From positions 1,054,001 to 1,118,000 of the forward strand of contig NC_089577.1 of assembly GCF_040115645.1 (NCBI RefSeq): a stretch of 64,000 bases of DNA, read 5' to 3'. The position numbers and the translations under genes are program-made. How positions within the stretch are numbered: the stretch's first letter is position 1; each line of letters starts with the position of its first letter. Below are positions 1 to 12,507 of this stretch, in pieces. The notes beneath the pieces were generated by a model that was not told where the DNA came from, did not search any database, and saw only the letters and a program-made list of their open reading frames with translations. Source of the stretch: Euwallacea fornicatus (Eukaryota > Arthropoda > Insecta > Coleoptera > Curculionidae).

Positions 1-1009
1 CCTCTCTTTTAGTTTTGAACGTTCGCAAACATTTGACTAATTTTCGATTCAGCCGCGCCGAGCTAATGAGTCGGAATTTATGCGGTTACCAAATGTCGCT
101 GTGTATAGCTATCGGTATAATATAGCTGACGCGAATGCAAATCGCCCATCAGTTAATAAATCAGCTCTTCGTCATCCCCCGAAATAGGGAATTTAATAAA
201 AAATTCATACGGAAAAGGGAAAATATGCCGCGGCCTAATTAAGGACGGTAATGAGGCCAGTGGCGTACCTCCGTGGCAAGTCTGCGAAGGGGACACGGCT
301 ATCGGAGTCCGAATGGCATACAAGCACCGAAAGAGATTACTCGCAATAGAGCTGCGTTCGGATCGATACTCCCAGCCAGAGAACATTGGCCCAAACACAG
401 CTGTTCTCTGTCTTCCCCCTTTTGTCCCCCCAGTTCAATGGAGAGTCGGCCTGTTTGTAGTTTTGCTCAGCTTTTAACAGCATCATAATGATGCAATCGG
501 TGCTGCGGCAGCAAGACGCGACCGACGTTTTGGCCCTCGCAAGGACGCCATCAGGAACATAACAGTGGACAATGGCCTGCGCACCTTCTGAAACGGCAAT
601 TTTTTCGCAGGGTGCGTTCGTCCTCAATGCACAATTTCGCTAAGATTTCACTATCCAGGAAATTACTCGAAGAACGTTTTGGTCGGTCAGCAGGCTAAGG
701 CTCATTAGCGCCATCTGTGATTTTTTTACATGTAACTTGTTGCAATAAAACAAACGTTCGTCCGTCGATACGCCTCTGACATCTCGAAACTCAGTGGATT
801 TATTTTAAATAACGCGAACTGACTACTTCTCTGATTTGAAGATGATACGCTCTTGAGTGCATAGAGTTGTCGGAAAATGCTGATTATCTTTCACGTTGTT
901 GACAACTTTCTAAATTGGTTAGAACAGTTAAAGAACGCCATTGGTGCCACGTTTTGGACAGCGGCATTACGATTTTGATTAGAATTTCGGACACGAAGAT
1001 AAGACACTT

Positions 1010-1345
1010 TTGAGTAGAAATTCGTCGTGTGTTGAAAGTACGCAGGCGTCGCCTCGGAGACTCTCAGAACCGATCGAGAAGAATGAGGAAGAGGAGCAGG
1101 AGGAGCAGGGGGAGGAGGCAGAGAACGAGAAAGAGGAGGAGGAGCAGGGGGAGGAGGCAGAGAACGAGAAGGAGGCCTCGCTACATGTTGAAAATAAGTA
1201 AACGATGACTCAGAGATTCTCGAAACTAAACGAGCACAATGCAAGAGAGGAGAGGGAGGCTTCGCTACGTGTTAAAAATAACTAGACGACGCCTCTAAGA
1301 GTCTTAGACCTGATCGAGACGGAGGGGGAGGAAAAGGAGGGAACC
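1010..1345. repeat. Degenerate GA-rich tandem repeat, about 100-base units
   Basis: Three imperfect copies can be lined up by eye. They start near 1015, 1173 and 1257, and each contains a 'cgct/cgtgttgaaaat'-like core, then a block like 'gactctcagaaccgatcgag', then a purine-rich tail. Between copies one and two a GAGGAG/CAGGGGGAGGAGGCAGAG motif is itself duplicated (about 1090-1130 and 1137-1170). The apparent acidic and proline-rich open frames here are by-products of this composition. Confidence 0.6.
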
Positions 1346-1789
1346 ACGATCGTGTGGATCCCGCAGAGGCGGGGGAGGGCTGAAAACAGCCTCGCGCCCT
1401 TTCGGAGGAAATTTTACTGTGCCTCCGCCTCTGACCTGGGCAATATTCCACTCGCATGTAATTCGTAGAACAAATAACTCGCTTTTATTTGTGTGTATAC
1501 GATTCAGATAAGGCAGTACACAAAGTCATTTGTTTACTTGAGAAATACTTTCTAGGCAGCACGTACAATGCCTTTTAAAAGTGACGAATCGATGGGCCGT
1601 GATTCAGTCTGAATTACCGAAATGTCACGCTTTTCCGTCGAAATGCCCATTTTACTCGATCGTCACTTGGTATTAATATACCGCCTTCGCACACCGGAAA
1701 ATGGACATTTACAATATGGGTCTTGAAACCTCGTAAAGCCTGAGAGAAACGTCTTGTGGAAGTTTGAAAAAACCATGTGCAATGGGTTC

Positions 1790-1814
1790 AAAAAAAAAAA
1801 AAAAAAAAAAAAAA
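1790..1814. repeat. Poly(A) run, 25 bases
   Basis: An uninterrupted run of A. It could be a retroposon tail, but no retroposon body or target-site duplication was recognised upstream. Confidence 0.9.
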
Positions 1815-4800
1815 CCGTGAAGGAACAATATCCGTTTCATACGGCTTTCATTCCATCAGTTAACAGTAAAAGAACATGTGCACTTAGTGTGACTCCGCTG
1901 GCAGCCAATGTAAACACCAGGCCAGCTTCCTCCTTTATTTTACAACGTTTTAACAGGCGTTAAACAGACGCCATTTTCAAACTTGGAGAGGGCTTTTACG
2001 CATTTAACGTTCCTAGAAACCGTCGCTAATGCAACACCAACGATTAGATTCTAATCGAAAACTAATCAAGTATTGAATGATTCCCCAAATGCGAATGTTA
2101 TCGGGCAAGGCCGTAGACGCGCGGCACTGACCATGCACGTAGACAACGTTGATGTAATTAACGGCAACGTCGACCTTGATTTTAAATTTGGCAACTCGAC
2201 GAATTCACTTTCGACTGCCGAATTTTAACACTTTTGGATCCTCCAAAGTTCAAGTGACCGACACCACTGGATTGAGTAATTAAAATCCTCATAAAGATAA
2301 TAATTTCTAGAGCATTTTCGAATAGTCCTGGTATCGGGGAGTCATTAGTGGCAAGTGAATTTCAGTACATTCCACGAATAATTTCGTTTTGGGGCCCCCG
2401 GAAGCGACAGTGCATTGTCCCTTTGTACCGGGGACGATAGCCATTTCCTGCCCTCTCTGATGGCTGCATTAGGGCCGGCTATCTTTTACCATTTTCGATA
2501 AATGTCTGGCAGTAAATTGAAGTCTTCTCTCAAAGGGCACAAACAAGAGGCAGATAACGGGCCTGTCTTCAAATAAAACATGCACCTAAGCCAATAGTTT
2601 ATTTAACAATAGACAGTTATCATTCCTACGCCAATGATTATGAATTAAATCGCGAATTACGTTACTTTTGTTAACACGCATCAGTGAAGTGGAGAATAGA
2701 TTTTTTTTTGCTTAACAGCTTCAACACCTTTTTAACACCGTTTTTTAATTATTAGTTAATTAAGTTGCTGTTCTTATCCTTATCAGTAGATCTGCGATAC
2801 GCCATTGAAATTTACGATCAGTTTTAAATTGGGAGATCAGGGACGTAGCAAGTGCGAAATGTTTACTTAAATTGATGAAATTTGAAATTTGAAATCTAAA
2901 TGTACTTAAAATTTTAGTCACTCTACGCGTTGCACTGTTGCACCGCAATGACTTATGAATGTCAGTTTTAAACTTTCAAATTTTGTCTATAAGTGCGAAA
3001 ATTGATACCTGCGTTTATGGTCGTTTTAGACGAGTAGAAAGTACATGTTCCTTCGTTTAAATTTCTTAATATAGTAAATATCAAATCTCAACGTATCTCA
3101 ACGTTGTGGCCACTATTGAAAGTCTCCTACCTCAATAAGTTATGGATAGTTCGGGAGCTTTAAAGTTGGCCAAAGTTATGGCCAGAGCAGGGGCGTAGAA
3201 TGCGGAAAACATTTGTCCTTTTAATATCATATGCGAAGTTTCGGGGGAGCCGCTGGATTGATAAACTGTTAATTGCATGAATTTCTATCGTTTGGTTAAG
3301 AACTCATTGACGGTGGACATTTCATTTCGAGGGTGCGACACTTGTCAATTGCAAAAATTGATTTCCTGCCGAAGAGGCTAAAAATGCATTGGTGGAGGAC
3401 ACCTAGTTTCGAGGACGCAAACATTAATTAAAAACGAACTTTATTAGGAACTAAAATTTATTTTTATAGGAGAAATTTTTTAATTTCGATATATCAATTC
3501 AGAGCTAAAACACGCATTTCCTTAAAATGTGGCCTATCAGTAAATGGCAATAAGGCAACGTTCATTTGTTTAAACAACATGGCCAACATATGCTATAAGT
3601 ACGTAAGTGCGACCGAGATACACACTATCGAAAATGCGCCGGTAAGAGAGGTGGCATGTTGCCAGATCTAGTAAAATTTCTTAAATGTGTTGAGGCATGT
3701 TTACTAGAGTTGGCGAATAAGGCATCTTCCCTAAAATTTGAAGATGATTCGATGTAATTCTTCTGGTTTTTCTTGCGCAGATAACATGCGTCCTGGTCTC
3801 GATTCACATTGCCCAGTGATGTATTGTGTAGCACAAAGAAACAGCATCAAATTCACAAACCGAAGGCCCTTTTAGGGTAAATATCCGCACTGCTCGATCG
3901 ATCAAGACGAGGACCGTGCGGAAAATTCATTATTTTCTTTCAACGGCAGCATTTTCCTTTCATACATTGTCGAACGCCCGGGGAGAAAAACCCAATCAAT
4001 TTTCTTATTTCGGGGTTAATCTATTTGCTTTTTAGTGCGCCATATTTCCACCCCCTTCGGGCCAGCCAGCGCGGTTCCCACGCGCTCGAACCGAGTGATG
4101 GAGAGCCCTATTATTGTCTGTTATTTATTTGATTGCCGCGGCGCACGCCACTGACGTGTGCTACACCTTAGGTATGCACATGATGGTGTCTGGTTTCAAG
4201 GCGAACTACACAGGTTGTCTTGTTTTTGCTGGTGATGCGACTAGATACCTGCCTAATGGCGGTTATATCATCATCATTTCGCTAATTCAGAGTGACACAC
4301 AGGAAAAGAGGACGTCACGTTCAGAAACGGCTTAACTGTGGCCGCATCCTGCCACAGATAACGCCTCGCATAAATCGTCGGACTTTGTTAAGGCCGATTC
4401 ACACTGTCTAATCTAATCTTTGGGCCTAGTGTCTAAGGCTGCGACCACAGCGTTTTAACGTACGCCACTGCGGGTTGGCAAATTGGACCGCGATACTACA
4501 GCCTTATCGTGTCATGTGTCATTGTAAACAACGCTAGGCTGAATACACATTACACATTGCGCTGTCTTATAGGCTTGGCGATACAAGCCGTAATGGGTTA
4601 CAGGATTTGAAAACCTATAGCCTTGCGTCCGAAGTGCGTGGGGGCCAAATGGGCTTTGCTCACACCACAGGCAGTAAAGGAATTTTTTGCGAATCATTAT
4701 CGTATTTTCCCGAATATCCGCGAATATTTCTTTGGAATTCAGGTCTCTATGTAGATACACACACCCGACACATGGCCCGATACCGATTTAATTAACGTGT

Positions 4801-5219
4801 TCATTAAAGCGCCGCCATATTAAGCCTACAATAGAGACAAAAGTATCGGGAACGATGATGATGATGATGACGCCGCCATCACACTCGGTGGACGCAAATA
4901 AAGCGCTTTTATGAAGGCTTTATTAATAATTATAAATTACATGGCGGGGTTTCATTAAATTCTGGGCGGAAAGTTTACTTTCCGTCCCTGTTCAGATTAG
5001 CCGATGCATCCCTAAAATGATGTTTTCGACACACATGCGCTGTAATGACTATAAATAGGCCGCCAACAGGTTCTTATTCAAATTCCCGCATTCGCAGAAC
5101 GTGGTGCTTGTCCGAGACCGATTCAGCACCTGAGCGCCACAAGAACTAAGCGGAAGAAATCAGGACCAGAATAAATTACAATAATTCTTTACCCTTATCT
5201 TTATCTGACGCATCGTCCC

Positions 5220-5220
<1 letters not shown>

Positions 5221-5260
<40 letters not shown>
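5221..5260. repeat. CT dinucleotide microsatellite
   Basis: A pyrimidine-only tract, essentially (TC)n, with a few interruptions at both ends. Confidence 0.9.
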
Positions 5261-5999
5261 CTTCCCGTGGGTAACGTTTTTTCTCGGCCGCGAGGGATAA
5301 TCACCTTAATAAATGGCTCTCCGGTCTTCTTGCGACGAGACAAATAGTGCTGTCTCCCTTTACTTTAAAGCCCTTATTAATCATATGATTTTTTAAAAAT
5401 TCCCTACAAGCCGCCTCCTCTGGCCCACAAAATGCCAAGCCTTCACGAATCCCCCTGGCTTCTGTTTTACTCATCTATGCCACCCCCCTAAGGTCACCCC
5501 TGTAACAAATTTGAGGGAAATCTGGGGAATATTCAAAGTCAAAGGTAAATATCAAAAGATGTGCCGGCAAGTTGTTGAATATTTAACGGCCCCGTAAATA
5601 AGGTCGGAAGGAATTCCGCCTAAAGGGATCAACAGGGGGGTCGCGGGAGGTATGTTTTCCATGCCGATTCACTATACGTAGCGAGTTTGAGGTTTCGAAT
5701 CAACAATCAACTCCGCATGAATTAAAAATGTGTTCGTGACGTAACCGTCCTTGAAATGCGTTTGCATTGTTCGCGAGAAGATCAAAATGAAAAGCGTGAC
5801 CATGACGATGAATTTTGCTTGAAATCGGGAGAACATAAGATTAAATTTAAAAAATACTTTTTGGGGTACGCCACTGGATTGAGAAACAAAACGACGTTCA
5901 GATAAAAAAAAGAAGTCAAAATAACTTTCGATTCAGCTTAAAATCTTGAACTTGGCGTGTCGAAGAACGCCAATGACTTTTAAGACCTTAGAACTGGGA

Positions 6000-7080
6000 A
6001 CAGAGCTGAAAAAAAGTAAGAAGGGGACTTAAGGAAAACCCAGAAAAACCTTGTCAAACCCTTACTTATGTATTTACAAATCAGGTCATTACTCGCTGTA
6101 ATGTCAGGCCCCATTAATCAGGTCGCTGAACCTTGCAAAGAAAAATTTAAGATACTACTGATAGTACTGAAAGTCCCTCAAAAAGTCTTTTTAAGCGCAT
6201 GAGAATTTATTGAGTACTTAAATATGATTTAAGTTGATGACCGCTTTAGAGCCGTCCATAAATAAACTCTATAAATGGAAAGCAGGAGACTTACAAGTTT
6301 CCCTGTAAGGAAAGTAATTTCAATGGAAACTTCGAGGCTTACAAAGCAAAAGTAGAACTGTTAAAAATCATATAGAAAATCCCAATAAACCCTTAATATA
6401 ATTCCAGTTACGGATGTTTTCTGTTAACTCTTCAGGACTCCCTCCTTAAAGCAAAGGTTTTTTATGGTAGTCTCGGGGTTCGCTTGAGGAATGCTAATAA
6501 CTGATATAGGAAATCCCTTGAAAATATCTTCCTAAACCCTTACTAGATTTACGTAGCTGAAACTCCGCTTACCAACCGCGTTTATCTTCAAGGCTCCTCT
6601 GTAAAGCAAGAGATTAAAACAGAGAAACTATGCGGCTTACAGAGCAAAGTGCTTTTTCGGGTAACGCTTTGGCATTACCCTGTAAGACGGGAGATTTTAA
6701 TAGAAATATGACGATTTACAGGAGACCACCGGTATCAATTGATAGAAAATGTCCCTTAAAAAAACCCCTGCAAATGCTTACTTCAATGCCTCTGATAACA
6801 GTTAGAGCACGAGCTTACACAGAAATTCTCATTAAAGCTGTCAAAGGTATATCTTCGTTAGTGCCTTGTAACTGCGATTAGGAGCCGTGTGAGGGAATTA
6901 AATGAAAAATCGATATTTACAGGGCTAACATGAAAAATCTCAAAAATTCCTTACAAAAACGTTTTCAGAACCGTAATTGAGCGTTACCTTACCTCGACTA
7001 TGCCAGGTTGCAACCCTGTAGATAATGTCCGAATGAAAGTGACCGGGCTTACAGAGAAGAGTTAAGCCAAGTTGACTAAA
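6000..7080. repeat. Degenerate interspersed/tandem repeat array
   Basis: Similar blocks recur through this kilobase. 'gaaaatccc...aaaccctta'-like blocks occur near 6034, 6171, 6375, 6505, 6741 and 6931, and 'cttacagagcaaa'-like blocks near 6340, 6633, 6716, 6813, 6916 and 7050. Often one kind of block lies between two of the other, so the array looks like a decayed satellite with irregular unit length of about 130-240 bases. Alignment was by eye only. Confidence 0.4.
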
Positions 7081-7961
7081 TTCGGGTCAAAACTGGAACG
7101 TGAAAATAACTAAGTGGAGCGCCCGAGGGCGCGCTGCTCTAAAACGAGCCACTCCAAGAAAAAAAGAAGTTCATGACCACTGCGGCACTTACGGCATGTT
7201 GCCCATAAAATCTAAATAAAGCCCCAATCATAGTCGTGTTCCCCGAGGTTATTTTTAACCTTCCAGAAGGTCGCAAGTGTTTAACTCAGTCTCGTGGGCT
7301 ATTTCTGGCCCCCCCATATCTCGGTCTCGACCAGCCTCTAATCTCTTCTTTAGTCCATGGAAATTTGCGGTAAAGACCCATTCACCAACAGGTGAAAAAT
7401 CAGGTGTTATGACCGGATATTAGAATGTAGGTACGACGCCCTTAGAAAGTGCGTAAATATCCCCCTCGATTTCAATGCACAATCGTTGGGAAACAGTGGC
7501 GTGGGAGGCTCTCGCTATTTATACGAATCCCACATCCCACCATAATGCGATTGAAAAAAGACCAATAACTTTCGGTTGAGCGGTACTACCTGGAGCTTGG
7601 AAGATCATTGTTAAACCTACTTATGCACCATACCCACAAGACCCAGCAAGAGAGAGACAATTAACGGGGATTCGGCCTTCACGAGAACGAGTGCATTCTT
7701 GGCGAGATTATTGAATGAAGCCGATTACGTAAGCGCTCATTGGCGTGCCGGCAACACCGCCAAAAATCTAAACTGAGGGTAGACACCCCCGAAGGGCAAC
7801 GGGGGAGCCCCAATACATGACACCCTGCAGTCGTGGATGTTTCCTTTTTTCCGCGTGTTCCGAAACCTGACCCCAGTGTCGATAGTGTCGCACAAGACCG
7901 CTAAAACACGAAGAACAGGTGCCATTATACGTAAATAATGAACGAGGTTTGGCTTCATTGT

Positions 7962-8025
<64 letters not shown>

Positions 8026-8064
8026 TGTGAGTGTGAGTATGTGGGTGTGTGTGTGTAGGTCTAG

Positions 8065-8111
<47 letters not shown>
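7962..8111. repeat. GT dinucleotide microsatellite, about 150 bases
   Basis: A long (GT)n tract interrupted near 8025-8070 by GA, GG and 'aggtct' variants. Cys-Val repeat open frames over it are artefacts. On the minus strand it would be a CA repeat inside the luna intron. Confidence 0.95.
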
Positions 8112-8115
<4 letters not shown>

Positions 8116-10627
8116 GCCGAAGGGGTTGTTTTGTCCCCTTTAAGACCGGATGCGAGGCGGGGGCGAAACTGGGACTCGCATTGTTCCACTGGCCTGAAAA
8201 AGCCCCAGTTTTAATATTGCATCGGGACCTGTGGACAATGCCTCATCAGGAATATTGTTCTTCTTGTCCGCAGGCGGTAACGCAATTTCAACTGTTGCAA
8301 TAACATTATTACGTGTACAGGCTTCACAAGGCGCAGACCTCTGCAACCAGTGAAGAATGTCGTTGAATAAATAATAAGGACGCATTATAAAATACGATAC
8401 ACAGATAAAATTGAACATATATGTATAAATAAATGGCTTTGCGACGATGATCCACTTAATAGTGAATCGTTAAAAACAAATTCTACGAAGTGGAGTTGGC
8501 AGTCAACACATTCAAGCATAATTCACTGACGATAGTATTAACAAGGGGCTGGTGACATGAGCAATAACAATAAAAATATTTACTTATCGATGAATCGCTG
8601 TTTTCCCTCGGTTTTGAGTGAGGAAATCGCGCATTAATGTACGGAGAAAAGGTTATCAATTTCACTAACTGCATAGAAACGGAAATGAAACACTTCTTAT
8701 CAAGGAAGTTCGGAAAAGCCGGGTTTAAGCCATCGGAATTCCTGGATTTCAGGCAAAACTTAATAGAGATTGATAGGAATTAAATGAGTGCTTGAACCTC
8801 AGATTGAACTGTTCTTAGAAGAAATTATTCTAATTTTACGCCTCTGAGGGTCATCTCAACCAGGGCCTCGATAATGAGTTCCCAAAATTGTAAACAGGGA
8901 CCTAGTGCAGCCAAAATTGCTTCAATTAATTTACGCCAAGCTAATCCTGCACCGAAGGACTGATATCCTATATCAAAGATTAAAAAAGTTGAGGCGAATG
9001 TAACCGCAAAGGGCTACTTGTACTCAAAACTTTGAACCAGTTCAGCCCTCCACTCGGCCCTCCGTTTAGTTCAAAGGTGACCAAAATATTTTTTTAAATA
9101 AAATTACAATTTATTTGAACGCTTAACTAAACGTTACGGAAAATTTTGCCCTTTCTTGAGTTCGGGTCCAAAAAAAATATTGCTGTAACGGGGTCCTCAA
9201 CAGATCTACAGACTTACGTCAATATAAAAAAAATCGAATGTTTCACATTCGGGGCCTCAACTATAAACTAAATACGCATGAAAAAATTGATAGAAATTAA
9301 CTGTATATGATAAAAAGCAGGGAAAAAATATCTCATTTTAGTGAATCCGCATTGGAATAAGTCACTGACCTCAAGGGCCAGCAGTTTCAGAACGAAATTA
9401 ACATGCAAAACCCCGGTTTTCCTAGCCAAAATACTACTTTCCTGATGCCTCTATATTCTAGCTATGTAAAATGCAGTTAAATGGAAGTTTTGGTTTCATT
9501 TCTTGGCTGAATAAAAGAAATTTTAATTACCTGAAATCGCGAGATCCAAAACGAATCACCAAACGCTAAAAGACACAAGAATTTCACACGAATGCCTATC
9601 CCCCGAATGGAAATGTTTTGCCTCTTTCTAATTCGTGCCGCTAATGCAGGATGGCGTTATAATCGGGCACCATAAATGTCATACATGATTACGATATTGT
9701 CCAACTTCACCATCAGTTCTGAGCGTTCGCCCGAGTGTAATTGGGGCAGGAATTTTTAAATAGAAGCTTTCCCCACATTTCGTGGGAATTTTGTATACAA
9801 ATCGGCTTCTCTTCTACGACCTACGGTCCTCATTAATTACAATTTACTAATTAAGAATCACGTGTGTTGCATTATTTTCGAGCCGTCGCGAAGCGTCCAC
9901 AGGTGAATTAGCCAATAATAATTGTAAATCAGTCGAATGTATACGGAGTTACGTAAATCTCCTATGAGATCACAGTTACGAGAACGTTTAACAACACGGC
10001 GTGTTTACAGTGGGATTAAATGCTATATTCGCTTCAACCTTATCTGGACAATTTAATGAGCGCCGGTTATTTTCGCATCGTTATCGTGCCAGGAGAATTT
10101 TTCTCTAAATAACCAATCCACCTCTAAACAAATTCCCCCAGCAAACTACAACATTCAGTCAGAATTTAATTTTAGATAGTTTTATCTTCTCGTATTAATC
10201 GCTATCGATCTCTTCGGAAAAGTGGTCTAAAAAGTCCTCGCTCACGCAGTGAAAACAGATTAAGAGATTTATGTCCCATATATGGGTACAAATAAAACAC
10301 TGTTCCTAAGTGTCTGGCTCAATAGGGGGCTAGATTTCGAGGGTTAATTACATGGAAAGTTAATTACGAGGGTCGTAAAGAGTCTTTTGAATAGCCAATA
10401 CGCTTAGTTATTTCTTGATAACTATTTTCTTGCCTTATAAAATGGCTATTAACTCTGGGATTAGCGTAGTCGCGAACTCTAGACCAACGGGAGTAAGTGT
10501 GAGTGCAGGAGGAGTGTAGCACTCAGAGTAGGCACACTAAGTTAGCTTGTTATAATTATCTCTGGGTAATTACGGAGGATAAGAATAGTAATGATTCATT
10601 ATTACGCATTTGAGATAAGCCTTTTAC

Positions 10628-10729
10628 CTGTTGCCAATGATCATCGAGGCTCGGTTTGGCCGTAAAAAAGCCGGTATCGTGAATATCCTGCAGCTCTTTA
10701 AAGATGTCCACGCTGGGCAGTATATCCAT
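10628..10729 (-). CDS. luna: luna / KLF6-KLF7-type transcription factor, first coding exon (partial)
   Basis: This exon encodes 34 residues beginning MDILPSVDIFKELQDIHDTG and ending in '...LDDHWQQ', followed by a GTAAAA donor in phase 0. This is the characteristic N-terminus of KLF6/KLF7 (vertebrate form MDVL...IFQEL...HDTGYFSALPSLEE.WQQ), and the human exon also ends after WQQ. luna is the insect KLF6/7 orthologue, a nuclear zinc-finger transcription factor that binds GC/CACC boxes through three C-terminal C2H2 fingers. Only the acidic N-terminal activation segment lies here; the fingers must be encoded beyond position 1. The ATG was chosen because the family similarity starts exactly there; the upstream in-frame GTG codon is leader sequence. 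The GC-rich DNA just upstream fits a promoter. Confidence 0.85.
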
Positions 10730-11250
10730 ATTCGCCAAAATCGAAAAAACAAACACACAGAACAGAAAATAAATCACTAAATTCCTGCGGAGCAGTCGAG
10801 CTCCATCCCCGATCCAATTACCAAATCCGTATCAACAAACCGCTGTTTCTTCAGTGGTCAACGCACGGAGCCGGCATTTCGCGTTTGTTGATCTGAAGCT
10901 CCGCGAACGGTTCTGGAGGAGCAGGAATCCGAAAACGACCCAAGTGAACTATTCGAATAGTGCCTTGCACGCACACTGCGATTCCGTGGTGGAAAAACGG
11001 AAAGCGCTTTAATAATAGTGGAAAATCGCCGGGATGGCGGGTCGGGGCGAAAATGGCGGCCGCGGGACGTTCGAGGGTCGGCTCGTTCCCTGTCTCAAAG
11101 ACCACGGCAAGTCTGTTTGGCAACTCGGAAAGTTTAGGGGATGAAAATGCAGTTTTCACGTCTCGTGATCCGTCGCTTATGGAGCAAGCCTAGACGTTCG
11201 GCCGTTAAGATCGGCAAGACTGCCGACACGATCGCGTTCGAATGTCCTGC
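10730..11250 (-). promoter_or_regulatory. GC/CpG-rich luna promoter and 5' leader
   Basis: In contrast to its AT-rich surroundings, this stretch is rich in CpG and GC boxes (for example 'ggcgggtcggggcga' near 11036). It lies directly upstream of the luna ATG on the minus strand. No transcription start site could be defined. Open frames on both strands look like composition artefacts. Confidence 0.5.
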
Positions 11251-12507
11251 CGACCGCCGCTCGTGGCGCGCTGCAACGCGACGGTGCCACGTTTAGCCGT
11301 ATTTTCCGAACGCATCCTGCAAAAATGTCAATGTTCGTCAATTGTAAAACTCCAACAAAATGGCTGCCGGTTTAGACCAATCGTTGGTAGCATGTTTAAA
11401 GGCAAAATGTTTTTTCACCGCTTTTTTTTCTAATGTAGGTTTCACGATTTACCCTACTTCCTGCTAGCTGTTGATAATCAAAAAATATTTATATATAAAA
11501 ATATATAGGTACCCCATTTGGCGACTTGCGGTGTCTCGCTTTTCGACTCTTTATATTCATATATTCAATTCAAAAATGTTTAAAATGACGTCCACAAATT
11601 TCTCTGCCTCTTGTTAACCCATGCTATCTTGGACCATTTATGACGATTCCGAAAACTACTGAAACGACACAGAAGTTTTCCTTTGGAGACTAGTATTTTA
11701 CAAAGCAAAAATTTTTGCTTGTTAACATCTGGCACTTTGACATAAGTGTCACAGTGAAAGACGAAAAAAATCTCAATTGAAAAAATTCCAAAAAGGAGCC
11801 CAAAAATGGACACCTGCTTGCTCAAAAATGAGAAAAGTTGTCATTTGACGACATCTGTCATATCATGATCAATACTGACATTTGCGTTTTTTAAATGTCA
11901 TATCATTTTGTAACGCAAAATGGTGGTTGTTTGTAGTCCACAAACTTAACGGGCGGTTTGTTTGTCCCATCGAAGTTAGAGTTTTTGCGCATTGACGTAC
12001 CACAATAGATTTAATTCCTGGATCTATTTTCTTAAACAGAAATACAGACCCAGTTTAATACGTAGCGAGCGAAATGCAGAATTGATTCGAGTCAATAATT
12101 ATAGCGTCTTCCAATCAATTGGGAAAGTCGGCACATTTGCCATCTGATGCGCAGTTTTAATCAAACTGATAACTGCCTGTTTCGCCTCTTGTGGAATAAA
12201 TGTGATGTTTATTACTCTTTCATGAGAATGGCAAGCAATCGACGGGCACATGGCGGGTGGAGACTATTAAAAGTTTTCTCACTCTTTTATTGCAAACATT
12301 TTTTTTAATTCAAAGTTGTAAACTCGCTACATTCACAATTCCACGTTATATGCCTACTTACAGCCTACAAGAGTAAAAGAACAAAGAAGGCAGAGCAGTG
12401 AAATGTTAGAAACAGAGGCTCAATTGCGACAACAAGAACTTCAAAACAGCTAAACGGCTAAATGGACGGATTGGGGGCAGTATAACAGTCGGGATAGCCT
12501 ACAGCTA
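11251..12507. other. Intergenic region between luna and the TRAPPC12 3' end
   Basis: No gene was recognised. The part near 12286-12291 reads AATAAA on the minus strand and would serve as the TRAPPC12 polyadenylation signal, about 220 bases past its stop. An 81-codon minus-strand open frame at 11580-11825 shows no recognisable domain and was not accepted as a gene. Confidence 0.5.

Larger units (their letters stand above)
1..10627 (-). other. Probable first intron of luna (non-coding)
   Basis: No exon or conserved protein could be recognised on either strand. The stretch follows, on the minus strand, the splice donor of the luna first coding exon at 10628, and no other gene intervenes, so it is most simply the first luna intron, continuing beyond position 1. 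Open frames here are short and mostly follow simple repeats: a GA-rich compound repeat near 1.0-1.35 kb, an A-run at 1.79 kb, a CT run at 5.2 kb, degenerate repeats at 6.0-7.1 kb and a long GT run at 8 kb. A (GAT)n-like patch lies near 4855-4870. Large first introns of developmental transcription factor genes often hold enhancers, but none was identified here. Confidence 0.6.

Noticed and set aside
891..1457. Proline/serine-rich minus-strand and Glu-rich plus-strand open frames
   Set aside because: Both strands are open because of the GA-rich repeat; the sequence is tandemly repeated and shows no gene structure.
7919..8303. Open frames encoding Cys-Val repeats
   Set aside because: They are translations of the GT microsatellite and have no domain or splice context.
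11580..11825. 81-codon minus-strand open frame
   Set aside because: No recognised family, AT-rich composition, no splice partners and no clear promoter.
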